Positions 1 to 6,913 of a DNA stretch of 14,045 bases are shown here, one piece after another. Within the stretch, counting starts at the first letter, position 1. Each line of letters starts with the position of its first letter. Source of the DNA: Chloroflexota bacterium (GTDB lineage Bacteria > Chloroflexota > Anaerolineae > Anaerolineales > UBA4823); contig JAUWLJ010000015.1 of the NCBI GenBank assembly GCA_030613705.1, positions 1 through 14,045 of the forward strand. The letters run 5' to 3'. The notes beneath the pieces were generated by a model. The model was given only the letters and a program-made list of their open reading frames with translations. It was not told the origin of the DNA and searched no databases. The translations under genes were made by a program, and so were the position numbers.

Positions 1-711
1 CCCACTCTCGTGATCGGAATGCAAGATGAAGTACAGCCGTGCCAGGTCTTTATATTCCTCAGATGGAATACCCATCATATAAGCAAAATTCGCACCCCAA
101 TCTAAATCACTCTTCGGCTCAACAAACTCTCCACTCTTGTATTTCAGGCTGTAAATGAACGCTGCAATGGAGGGCAGCTTAGCGGTTAAATTCAAGCTGT
201 CTTCCAACATCGGCTCCCAATATTCATCCCGAGTCATCCCCTCTCTATATCGTTGAGCGAATACAGAGCCGTGCTGTAAAGCCAAGATCGCAGTTGAGAA
301 AAGCATCATGGGATGTGAATCACGTGGCATGGATTTCAGCACGTCAAAAACAAATGATGGAATAGCGGCGCGAGCTTTCCATTCATTTTCGATATCAACT
401 GCCTGCCCCTCATTGGGCACTTTCCCAACCAGGAATAAATAGTAAAGTCCACCGACATACGGCATCTTACCTTCAGCTGGCTTCGGTAATATTTCCAAAA
501 CTTCAGGGATCGTGTATCCTCTAAAGCGGATGCCCTCTCCCGGATCTACATAAGAAATATCGGTGACTAATCCTTTGACGCCGCGCATACCGCCATAAAC
601 CTGGCCGATGGTCACTTCATCGACCTTTACATTTGCACTCTCCTTTACCAGTTTGGCAACTCTTTCTCGCCAGGCTGGAAGCTCCGCAGTGAAATCTGCT
701 TTAAGTCCCAT
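1..711 (-). CDS. gltA: Citrate synthase, mitochondrial (eukaryotic) type, N-terminal 237 residues only
   Basis: Condenses acetyl-CoA with oxaloacetate to citrate, the entry step of the TCA cycle, in the cytoplasm. The gene is cut by the left window edge, so only residues 1-237 are visible. From memory of the pig mitochondrial enzyme the match is strong and colinear: YGGMRGVKGLV, then DPGEGIRFRGYTIPE, then KLPSIAA, ending in LHSDHESG, which matches the conserved HSDHEGG segment. The later catalytic His and Asp lie outside the window. The ATG at 711 is preceded by a perfect AAGGAGG Shine-Dalgarno six bases upstream. It starts 23 bp after the mdh stop on the same strand, so the two are very probably cotranscribed; MDH makes the oxaloacetate this enzyme uses. 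The usual bacterial hexameric GltA looks different, so gltA here is a functional label and not a claim of that subtype. Confidence 0.93.
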   Translation of the reverse strand, partial: MGLKADFTAELPAWRERVAKLVKESANVKVDEVTIGQVYGGMRGVKGLVTDISYVDPGEGIRFRGYTIPEVLEILPKPAEGKMPYVGGLYYLFLVGKVPNEGQAVDIENEWKARAAIPSFVFDVLKSMPRDSHPMMLFSTAILALQHGSVFAQRYREGMTRDEYWEPMLEDSLNLTAKLPSIAAFIYSLKYKSGEFVEPKSDLDWGANFAYMMGIPSEEYKDLARLYFILHSDHESG

Positions 712-734
712 AATTAACCTCCTTAAATTAATGA

Positions 735-1673
735 CTAAAATTTTACCAGCGATTTTAGTGCTGCAACGGTCCTGTTAATCCCTTCTGCAGATTTAATTAA
801 GGCTGCCTGCTCCTGATCGTTGAGCTGATATTCAATGATCTTGACTACTCCCTGGTGACCTAACTGAACCGGCACGCCGAAGAAAATGTCTTGCAAACCA
901 TATTCACCTTGCATATAAGTTGCAGCTGGAACAATAAGGTTTTTATCCTTCAAAATCGCTTCAACCATCAGGGCTACCGCCGCTCCAGGTGCGTAAAACG
1001 CGCTCCCTGTTTTTAATAAACTCACGATCTCGCCACCACCCTTTCGAGTTCGTTCGACGATTGCGTCCAAACGGTCTGTGGGCAGCATCTCTGCTAAGGA
1101 GACTCCGGCTACATTTGAATGTCGGACGAGCGGAACCATGTCATCGCCATGGCCTCCTAAGACATAGCAGTGGATATTTTCAATGCTTACTCCTAACTCC
1201 ATTGCGACAAATGCGCGCATTCTCGCCGAGTCTAAAATCCCCGCCTGACCAATCACCCGCTCAGGCGGTAAATCACCCACCATCATTGTAAGATATGCCA
1301 TTGTATCCAATGGATTGGTGAGCACGATAAAAATTGCTTCCGGTGAATACATGAGTGACTCTTTGGTGGCATTGCCAACAATCTCCGCGTTCGCGGAGAG
1401 CAAATCATCCCGGCTCATACCAGGCTTCCTGGGCAGGCCAGCAGTAATGACAACAATATCTGAACCAGCAGTTGCTTCAAAAGTATTAGCCCCGGTGATC
1501 ACCACGTCCTTTCCGATTAACGGCAGCGATTCTTGTAGATCGAGTGCCTTTCCCTGGGGCATGCCATCCACAATATCCACTAGAACCAAATCGGCGATTT
1601 CACGTTCGGCTAACCAGTGAGCAGTTGTAGCCCCGGTCATACCGGCACCAATTATTGAGACTTTATTTTTCAT
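735..1673 (-). CDS. mdh: NAD-dependent malate dehydrogenase, LDH-like type
   Basis: Oxidises malate to oxaloacetate with NAD+ (TCA cycle), cytoplasmic. 312 residues, the normal length for the LDH-like MDH group. The Rossmann glycine motif GAGMTGATTA lies at 9-18, and an acidic residue ends beta-2 (D33), which favours NAD over NADP. The mobile loop GLPRKPGMSRDD (79-90) carries R82 and R88; Arg rather than Gln at the substrate-specificity position indicates malate, not lactate. N120, D148, R151 and the catalytic H175 in GGHGDD are all present. The ATG at 1673 has GGGAG eight bases upstream. The gene lies downstream of the trxB terminator and just ahead of citrate synthase. A TATTAT hexamer sits right after the terminator, but without a good -35, so the promoter is uncertain. 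Confidence 0.96.
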   Translation of the reverse strand: MKNKVSIIGAGMTGATTAHWLAEREIADLVLVDIVDGMPQGKALDLQESLPLIGKDVVITGANTFEATAGSDIVVITAGLPRKPGMSRDDLLSANAEIVGNATKESLMYSPEAIFIVLTNPLDTMAYLTMMVGDLPPERVIGQAGILDSARMRAFVAMELGVSIENIHCYVLGGHGDDMVPLVRHSNVAGVSLAEMLPTDRLDAIVERTRKGGGEIVSLLKTGSAFYAPGAAVALMVEAILKDKNLIVPAATYMQGEYGLQDIFFGVPVQLGHQGVVKIIEYQLNDQEQAALIKSAEGINRTVAALKSLVKF

Positions 1674-1691
1674 CTTTACACTCCCATAATA

Positions 1692-1728
1692 ATATAAAAG
1701 TCCCCCGGATGAAATCTCATCAGGGGGA
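1692..1728 (-). terminator. Rho-independent terminator of trxB
   Basis: Arms 1701-1712 and 1717-1728 pair over 12 positions with one mismatch around a four-base loop. On the minus strand the hairpin is followed by CTTTTATATT. It begins 6 bases after the trxB stop codon, so it ends trxB and separates it from mdh. The U-run is short, so some readthrough into mdh is possible. Confidence 0.85.
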
Positions 1729-1733
1729 AATTG

Positions 1734-2726
1734 TTATTTTTCTAGCAGAGGGTTTTCGTCCAGGAAGTGATTGGCCTGGATTGCTGCTGCTGCACCCATC
1801 CCGGCGGATGTAATCACCTGGCGGAAGTGAGGATCAGCCGCTTCACCTGCTGCATAAACACCGGGAACATTTGTTTGCATCAAATCATCCACGATCAAAT
1901 ATCCATTACTATCCATGTCGAGTTGATCTTTGAAAAGGCTTGTATTGGGTGAATGTCCAATAAAAATAAACACACCATCCACCTCACGATCTCGTTCTTC
2001 CCCAGTTTGCGTATCCTGCAGCTTCACAGTTTGTACCGCGCCATTCCCTGTTATTTCCTTTATTTCAGTATTCCAGAAAAAATTGATCTTGGGGTTCGAT
2101 TTCGCCCTTTCAGAGAGAAGAGCACCAGCACGCAATTCATCCCTTCGGTGGACAATGGTCACACTCTCAGCATAGCGGGTCAGGAACAGACTCTCCTCAA
2201 CCGCGCTGTCCCCACCCCCGACAACAATCACCTCTTTTTCTTTGAAGAACCAGCCATCACACGTTGCACAGTAAGAGACCCCGCGACCGGTAAATTCAGT
2301 TTCTCCGGGTACATTCAGATGAACTGCACTGGCGCCCGTGGAGATGATCACTGTTTCAGCGAGATATAGTTTCCCATTTTGGGTTGTTACCTTGTATGGG
2401 CGATCGGAAAAATCCACCTCAGTTGCCAGGTCAAATTCGATCCGGGCACCAAATCGTTGTGCTTGTTTCTGGAAAAGGTCTACCAATTCCATCCCACCGA
2501 TGCCCTCGGGGAATCCGGGGTAATTTTCAACCGCAAAGGTTAAGGAAACCTGGCCACCCAATTCCATACCAGTTAAAACAACAGGGTCTAAATCAGCCCG
2601 GGCTGCATAAAGTGCTGCCGATAATCCCGCAGGTCCAGAGCCGATAATTAATACCCTGACAAATTCTTCTTGAGCATCCCCATTGCCGCTGGGGTTCGCT
2701 GCTGTACTGCTTAAATTAAGGTCCAT
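1734..2726 (-). CDS. trxB: Thioredoxin reductase (NADPH, FAD)
   Basis: Transfers electrons from NADPH through FAD to thioredoxin; cytoplasmic redox homeostasis. 330 residues, slightly longer than the usual ~315 because of a ~20-residue polar N-terminal extension. FAD-binding GSGPAG is at 29-34. The redox-active CATC (C153, C156) lies inside the NADPH domain, as in low-molecular-weight TrxR. The NADPH site is GGGDSA (170-175) followed by HRRDELRA from 193, whose Arg pair favours NADPH. The C-terminal FAD motif reads GVYAAGEAAD, where most relatives have GD; this Glu for Asp is conservative but unusual. The ATG at 2726 follows AGGAG at five bases. The gene is monocistronic in appearance, with its own promoter at 2756-2784 and a terminator just after the stop. 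Confidence 0.96.
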   Translation of the reverse strand: MDLNLSSTAANPSGNGDAQEEFVRVLIIGSGPAGLSAALYAARADLDPVVLTGMELGGQVSLTFAVENYPGFPEGIGGMELVDLFQKQAQRFGARIEFDLATEVDFSDRPYKVTTQNGKLYLAETVIISTGASAVHLNVPGETEFTGRGVSYCATCDGWFFKEKEVIVVGGGDSAVEESLFLTRYAESVTIVHRRDELRAGALLSERAKSNPKINFFWNTEIKEITGNGAVQTVKLQDTQTGEERDREVDGVFIFIGHSPNTSLFKDQLDMDSNGYLIVDDLMQTNVPGVYAAGEAADPHFRQVITSAGMGAAAAIQANHFLDENPLLEK

Positions 2727-2755
2727 AACATCTCCTATTGGTTACCTATTAAGAT

Positions 2756-2784
2756 ATTATAGCCGCAGGTCCTGTTTACTACAA
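2756..2784 (-). promoter_or_regulatory. Probable sigma-70 promoter of trxB
   Basis: On the minus strand a perfect TATAAT (2756-2761) lies 17 bp after TTGTAG (2779-2784), a weak -35 with three of six consensus bases. The predicted start is about 20 bases upstream of the trxB ATG. The -35 lies inside a perfect 7-bp inverted repeat, CCTGTTT/AAACAGG (2771-2777 and 2793-2799). Confidence 0.6.
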
Positions 2785-2799
2785 AGCTCATAAAACAGG
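2771..2799. repeat. Inverted repeat CCTGTTT-N15-AAACAGG overlapping the trxB -35; possible operator
   Basis: Two perfect 7-base arms separated by 15 bp, centred just upstream of the trxB -35 hexamer. The arm spacing (22 bp centre to centre, two helical turns) suits a dimeric regulator bound to one DNA face. No known operator is recognised; the regulatory role is inferred only from position and symmetry. Confidence 0.35.
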
Positions 2800-2880
2800 G
2801 CAACTATTTTCGATCCACTAGTAACCCATTTATCTGATGCATATGAATTCAAAAAAGTTACATTAGAAATCCGTTAACAC

Positions 2881-3816
2881 TTAGGCACCTTGAGCAGGCT
2901 GGTCTACAGGCAGGTAGTCCAACCATTCAGGAGAGCGCTTGCCCTGTCCGTGAACAGTATCCAAATATAAGGAAAGTAAAGCTTTCATAATCGGCCCGGG
3001 CGCTCCCTTTCCCACCTGCCTGAAGTCGATCTTCCAGGCTGCGACGATCTCTGCAGCAGTACCAGTGATGAACACTTCATCTGCGATATAAAGCTGGTCT
3101 CGAGAGATCATTTCCTCAACAACAGGAATCCCCAGATCAGCCGCAAGAGTCATCACTGTGTCGCGGGTGATTCCTTCCAATATTGATGCCCGCGGCGGAG
3201 TATAGATCACCCCATCACGAACGACAAAGATATTCTCCCCGGTACATTCTGCGACAAAACCAGATGGATCAAGGATGACCGCTTCATCATAGCCCGAGCG
3301 CAGCGCAAGAGTTTTCACCATCATGGAATTGGCGTAATTTCCAGTGACCTTTGATTTCGTCATATTGATATTCGGGTGAAGCCGAGTTAGCGAGGACACC
3401 ATCATATGAATACCGGTTTTTCGAGCCTCTTCTCCTAAATAAGGGCCCCACTCCCAGGTTGCAATCGCTAGTTTCGGAACCGAGAAATCCAGGTTTAAAC
3501 CTAAGGGACCATCCAAGTACATCAACGGGCGAATATAACATTCACCGAATCCATTCACCAAAATTGTTTGATGAATAGCCTGCCGAATTTGATCTACAGA
3601 ATATGGGTAATCAAGAACGCCGAGAATATGGATGGATTCCAGAAAGCGCTCCAGGTGTTCTTGCAACCGAAAGATCGCAGGACCCTGGGGTGTCTGATAA
3701 CTACGGATGCCTTCAAAAACCCCGACGCCATAATGCAATGTTGGGGAAATAATGTGAACGTTCGCCTCTGCGAAAGGAACCAGCTCACCATCCATCCAGA
3801 TAAAGTCAGATTGCAT
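2881..3816 (-). CDS. ilvE: Branched-chain amino acid aminotransferase (class IV, PLP)
   Basis: Transfers the amino group between glutamate and branched-chain 2-oxo acids, the last step of Leu/Ile/Val synthesis. 311 residues, the normal length. Class IV signatures: LHYGVGVFEGIRSY (27-40), YIRPLMYLD (94-102), the PLP-binding Lys K156 in TKSKVTGNY, the FVAECTGENIFVV segment with E190, the GITRD phosphate-binding loop (216-220), and ADEVFITGTAAEI toward the C-terminus. The pattern follows E. coli IlvE closely; D-amino-acid transaminase and aminodeoxychorismate lyase are less likely because of the TGTAAE and GITRD blocks. The ATG at 3816 has AAGGAG seven bases upstream. It is flanked by the pnp terminator upstream and the trxB promoter downstream, so it is probably a single-gene unit. 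No leader peptide or T-box is seen. Confidence 0.95.
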   Translation of the reverse strand: MQSDFIWMDGELVPFAEANVHIISPTLHYGVGVFEGIRSYQTPQGPAIFRLQEHLERFLESIHILGVLDYPYSVDQIRQAIHQTILVNGFGECYIRPLMYLDGPLGLNLDFSVPKLAIATWEWGPYLGEEARKTGIHMMVSSLTRLHPNINMTKSKVTGNYANSMMVKTLALRSGYDEAVILDPSGFVAECTGENIFVVRDGVIYTPPRASILEGITRDTVMTLAADLGIPVVEEMISRDQLYIADEVFITGTAAEIVAAWKIDFRQVGKGAPGPIMKALLSLYLDTVHGQGKRSPEWLDYLPVDQPAQGA

Positions 3817-3860
3817 TAAGTGCTCCTTGTTGATCCTGGTCGTTCTCCTGGATAGGAGTA

Positions 3861-3866
3861 ATTATA
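3861..3866 (-). promoter_or_regulatory. Candidate -10 box of ilvE
   Basis: A perfect TATAAT on the minus strand, 44 bases before the ilvE ATG. No convincing -35 is found at 16-18 bp, so an activator may be needed. Directly downstream the transcript would begin with CTCCT-ATCC-AGGAG (3844-3857), a short perfect hairpin at the 5' end. Confidence 0.45.
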
Positions 3867-3951
3867 TCCTGATTAGAGACCAATAATCCGTTTACCCAAT
3901 TTATTCAGATCAATGGGCTTTAAATCTTGATCGCTCAATCAATCTTGGATA

Positions 3952-3991
3952 GAAAAACGAGCGTTTCCGTTTTCTCAACGATGAAACGCTC
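3952..3991 (-). terminator. Rho-independent terminator of pnp
   Basis: Perfect 9-bp arms GAGCGTTTC (3959-3967) and GAAACGCTC (3983-3991). An inner CGTT/AACG helix extends the stem past a two-base bulge. On the minus strand the hairpin is followed by GTTTTTCT. It starts 37 bases after the pnp stop codon and lies upstream of the ilvE promoter. Confidence 0.9.
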
Positions 3992-4027
3992 ATTTATTAT
4001 CCATGAATCAGAGGATCGGGTTTGTTA

Positions 4028-6226
4028 TTATCGATCTCTCTTATTACTTCCCCGGTAACGGTCTCTACGCTGACCGCTGCCAGAGCCTTTCCGACTCCCA
4101 CCTCTATCTTTTTGCCTGGCCTCCTCAGCCGTCCAACCTTCTAATACCGCTTGCCGGGATAGACGAATTTTGCCTGTCGGATCGATATCGGTAACCATCA
4201 CCGTGATTTCATCACCCATGCGGACGATATCTTCAACCCGGTTTACTCGCTCGCTATCGAGTTGAGAGATATGCACCAAACCATCCGTGTTGGGTAAGAT
4301 TTCAACGAAGGCTCCAAAATCGGTGACACGTACCACTCGGCCTGTATAAATATGCCCAATTTCTGCTGATTCGGTGAGAGCCAAGATCCGATCTCTAGCC
4401 AGCTCTTCACTTTCAACATCTGTTGCAGCGATGAATATTGATCCATCTTCGTTAATATCGATGCGTGTATTGGTATCTTCCTGGATGCTGCGGATCATTT
4501 TCCCACCCGGTCCGATCACAGCACCGATCTTCTCGACAGGAATCCGCACGACAGTGATGCGCGGGGTGTGTGGTTTTAGCTCTGATCTGGGTTCTGGGAT
4601 CACAGACAGAATTGTATCCAGGATAGTGAGCCGGGCCTGTCGGGCTTGTTCCAGAGCCTGGGCCATGATCTGTGAGGTAATACCCTTGATTTTGATGTCC
4701 ATTTGCAGTGCGGTGACTCCCTCTCGAGTACCCGCAACTTTGAAATCCATGTCTCCCAAATGATCTTCCATGCCGAGAATGTCGGTCAAGATTGCGTATT
4801 TTTCACCTTCACCTTTAATCAAGCCCATTGCGATCCCAGCCACAGGAGCTTTAATCGGCACACCGGTATCCATCAACGCCAAAGTCGAAGCACAGACCGA
4901 TGCCATAGAGGTCGACCCATTGGAAGATAAAACCTCAGACACTAAGCGCATGGTATAGGGGAATTCTTCCTCAGCGGGGATGACAGGCAATAAAGCCCTT
5001 TCCGCCAGTGCGCCATGCCCAATTTCCCTGCGTGAAGCGCCGCGCAAAAAGCGGGTTTCGCCAACCGAAAAGGGAGGGAAATTGTAGTGATGCATATAAC
5101 GCTTTGATTCAACTGGCGATAAGGTATCGAGTTCTTGTGCCTCGCGAGGAGTCCCTAATGTTGCCAGGGAGAGCACCTGGGTTTCACCTCTGGTGAAGAG
5201 CCCTGAACCATGTGCCCGGGGGCTTACTTCCACCTCACCCGATAACTGGCGGATATCAGTCAAACCACGTCCATCCGGTCGGATACCATGCTCAAGAATG
5301 CGGCCGCGGACAAGATCCTTCTCTGCTTGCTCAAAAGCCTTTTTTATACTCCCCTCCAGGGATTCATCTTCTGTGGAAAGTTCGCTGACTACGGATGCCC
5401 GTAAATCATTGATTGCGCTATAGCTGGATGTAATATCATAGGGCTGACTAAAAATCTCTTCCAAACCTGGCACCACCCGTTCAAACACAGAGGATTTCAA
5501 TCCTTCATCCAAGGTAAAGCGCGGGTAATCACGCTTTGTTTTTCCAATCTCGGATGTCATTTGCTCCTGCAGATCGATGATCGGTTGGAGAGCCTGGTGA
5601 CCAAGTTCTATTGCAGCTACCAGCACATCCTCTTGAACGAATTCGGCTCCACATTCGACCATTAGAATTGCATCTCTAGTGCCTGCGAGCCGGAGATCTA
5701 AATCTGATTTATTCTTCTCACTGAACGTTGGATTGATTACAAATTCTCCATCAATACGACCCACTCGGACAGCACCAACCGGCCCTCCCCAAGAGATATC
5801 CGAGATCATCAAGGCTGCAGAAGCTGCATTCACGGCTAAGATGTCAATTGGGTTCTCAGTATCTGCAGAGAATGCGTAAAGGATGACCTGAACATCATTC
5901 CGCATGTCTTCCGGGAATAAAGGTCGGATTGGGCGGTCTGTAAGCCGAGCGATGAGAATTGCCTCCTCACTGGGGCGCCCTTCTCTCCGGAAAAAAGAAC
6001 CCGGAATCCGCCCGCCGGCGTACATCCGCTCCTCATAATCCACGGTCAGAGGAAAGAAATCTATCCCTTGGCGGGGATCTCTGCCCATCGTAGCAGTGGC
6101 AAAAACCATTGTATCTCCAGTGCGCAATGTCACCGCCCCACCTGCTTGACCTGCTAGTTTCCCTGTCTCCATGGTGATCGGTTTATCGCCGACCATGGTT
6201 GTGTAAATTTTTATTTCTGTTTGCAT
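4028..6226 (-). CDS. pnp: Polyribonucleotide nucleotidyltransferase (PNPase)
   Basis: Phosphorolytic 3'-5' exoribonuclease that degrades mRNA to nucleoside diphosphates; trimeric and often part of the degradosome. 732 residues from the chosen ATG. Order: first RNase PH domain (from ~10), helical linker, second RNase PH domain with SVGETRFLRGASRREIGHG and the catalytic GDMDFKVAG (around residue 490), KH domain (~556-623, with the IGPGG loop), S1 domain (~624-691), then a very basic Arg/Gly/Ser tail of about 27 residues. The frame is open to a GTG at 6313, but the ATG at 6226 has AAGGAG seven bases upstream and gives the N-terminus expected for the family. It lies downstream of rpsO as in E. 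coli, but after a terminator and a structured ~200-base leader, which suggests independent and possibly autogenous control. Confidence 0.97.
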   Translation of the reverse strand: MQTEIKIYTTMVGDKPITMETGKLAGQAGGAVTLRTGDTMVFATATMGRDPRQGIDFFPLTVDYEERMYAGGRIPGSFFRREGRPSEEAILIARLTDRPIRPLFPEDMRNDVQVILYAFSADTENPIDILAVNAASAALMISDISWGGPVGAVRVGRIDGEFVINPTFSEKNKSDLDLRLAGTRDAILMVECGAEFVQEDVLVAAIELGHQALQPIIDLQEQMTSEIGKTKRDYPRFTLDEGLKSSVFERVVPGLEEIFSQPYDITSSYSAINDLRASVVSELSTEDESLEGSIKKAFEQAEKDLVRGRILEHGIRPDGRGLTDIRQLSGEVEVSPRAHGSGLFTRGETQVLSLATLGTPREAQELDTLSPVESKRYMHHYNFPPFSVGETRFLRGASRREIGHGALAERALLPVIPAEEEFPYTMRLVSEVLSSNGSTSMASVCASTLALMDTGVPIKAPVAGIAMGLIKGEGEKYAILTDILGMEDHLGDMDFKVAGTREGVTALQMDIKIKGITSQIMAQALEQARQARLTILDTILSVIPEPRSELKPHTPRITVVRIPVEKIGAVIGPGGKMIRSIQEDTNTRIDINEDGSIFIAATDVESEELARDRILALTESAEIGHIYTGRVVRVTDFGAFVEILPNTDGLVHISQLDSERVNRVEDIVRMGDEITVMVTDIDPTGKIRLSRQAVLEGWTAEEARQKDRGGSRKGSGSGQRRDRYRGSNKRDR

Positions 6227-6245
6227 GATTGCTCCTTTTTTATAT

Positions 6246-6323
6246 TCACCGGGGATCAGGGACTGGAAGCTGTTGGCAACACATAACCTGCTTGGAGAAC
6301 CAAGCGTTGTCACCAGTCTCCAA
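6246..6323 (-). CDS. Possible 25-codon leader reading frame in the pnp 5' region (TTG start)
   Basis: A perfect AAGGAGG (6331-6337 on the minus strand) lies seven bases before a TTG at 6323 that opens 25 codons. These end in TGA at 6246, 19 bases before the pnp ATG. The peptide would start LETGDNAWFSK and contains two adjacent Cys. The frame covers the whole pnp leader hairpin, so translation would unfold it. Nothing about the peptide is recognisable, the start codon is weak, and the Shine-Dalgarno could be fortuitous. Confidence 0.25.
   Translation of the reverse strand: METGDNAWFSKQVMCCQQLPVPDPR
6261..6318 (-). promoter_or_regulatory. Long interrupted hairpin in the pnp mRNA leader
   Basis: On the minus strand a continuous 19-base arm (6318 down to 6300) pairs with three successive blocks. 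GACTGG pairs with CCAGTC (6261-6266), TGACAAC with GTTGCCA (6274-6280, one mismatch), and GCTTGG with CCAAGC (6290-6295) around a TTCT loop. The partner side has 7- and 9-base bulges. E. coli pnp has an RNase III-cleaved leader hairpin used for PNPase autoregulation; a similar role here is inferred from position. Confidence 0.5.
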
Positions 6324-6446
6324 TTCCCAACCTCCTTGTGGTTGTTTACTTAATGTTTCGCTCCTGGCAGAAACTCTTCCGCAGTTCTGTAACCCCTGGC
6401 GGTATCGCAATTTATCTCGTTAGCTTGTTTAATATCTTTATAATAC

Positions 6447-6484
6447 AAAAAAAGAGTAGATGGGAACCTGCTCGCCATCTACTC
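6447..6484 (-). terminator. Rho-independent terminator of rpsO
   Basis: A perfect 10-bp stem (6454-6463 with 6475-6484) and an 11-base loop, followed on the minus strand by seven consecutive T. It begins 9 bases after the rpsO stop codon. This is the strongest terminator in the window and limits readthrough from rpsO into pnp. Confidence 0.95.
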
Positions 6485-6493
6485 GGCAAGAGA

Positions 6494-6769
6494 CTATGAT
6501 TTCCGACGGATATTCAACCGGTCAGTTAATGCCAGGTATCGCTGGTAATCTTTCATGCGAACATAGGCCAACAACCGGCGACGACGACCGACCATCATCA
6601 GCAGGCCGCGTCTTGATGATTCGTCGTGTTTGTGCGTCCGCAAGTGATCTGTTAGATAGGTGATCCGGTTTGTCAGTAATGCAATCTGCACTTCGGGAGA
6701 TCCCGTATCACCTTGATGACGAGAAAACTCTTGAATGACTGTCTTCTTTAATTCCTTATCCATGGTCAT
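6494..6769 (-). CDS. rpsO: 30S ribosomal protein S15
   Basis: Primary binder of the 16S rRNA central domain, needed for platform assembly. 91 residues, against the usual 89. The signature block [17 protein letters not shown] is followed by the [22 protein letters not shown] region, whose HD and SS residues contact the rRNA three-way junction. Two in-frame ATGs exist (6769 and 6763). The first is chosen because AGGAG lies 12 bases upstream, already a long spacing, and 18 from the second. It has its own extended -10 promoter, a ~90-base leader that could be an S15 autoregulatory RNA, and a strong terminator. pnp follows on the same strand. Confidence 0.97.
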   Translation of the reverse strand: MTMDKELKKTVIQEFSRHQGDTGSPEVQIALLTNRITYLTDHLRTHKHDESSRRGLLMMVGRRRRLLAYVRMKDYQRYLALTDRLNIRRKS

Positions 6770-6816
6770 GACGTCTGCAAACTCCTATCGATAATTAATT
6801 ACAGCAGGTCTCCATA

Positions 6817-6845
6817 CCAGTAGTGTTCCCTTACCATACCACCGG
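6817..6845 (-). promoter_or_regulatory. Hairpin in rpsO leader, candidate S15 autoregulatory element
   Basis: On the minus strand CCGGTGGT (6845-6838) can pair fully with ACTACTGG (6824-6817), including two G-U pairs, around a 13-base loop. The leader also carries TGGTATGG twice, and an upstream CAGC-CCC-GCTG mini-hairpin. rpsO leaders that bind S15 are known in several phyla with different folds; this one does not match a fold I recognise. Confidence 0.3.
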
Positions 6846-6866
6846 CAGGGCTAGTCAGCGGGGCTG

Positions 6867-6875
6867 ATTATACCA
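6867..6875 (-). promoter_or_regulatory. Extended -10 promoter of rpsO
   Basis: TGGTATAAT on the minus strand: a perfect -10 (6867-6872) with the TGn extension, which can compensate for the absence of a recognisable -35. It lies about 40 bases past the stop of the upstream AlkD-like gene and gives rpsO a leader of roughly 90 bases. Confidence 0.6.
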
Positions 6876-6913
6876 GAGAACTTTATTAAATTGGGGAGCA
6901 CCAAATCTCCTTG

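Noticed and set aside
989..1620. Long plus-strand frames opposite mdh, and similar ones opposite trxB, pnp and the nucleotidyltransferase
   Set aside because: They are antisense shadows of well-supported genes, without ribosome sites or family resemblance.
1674..1700. Separate promoter for mdh (TATTAT after the trxB terminator)
   Set aside because: The matching -35 would lie inside the terminator stem and matches only two of six consensus bases.
2840..2880. Terminator after ilvE (T6 run on the minus strand)
   Set aside because: The only stem is GTTA/TAAC with a large loop, too weak for a rho-independent terminator.
6227..6313. 29-residue N-terminal extension of PNPase starting at GTG 6313
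   Set aside because: In frame and with GGAG only four bases upstream, but the ATG at 6226 has a far better Shine-Dalgarno and gives the normal family N-terminus; the extension overlaps the leader hairpin.
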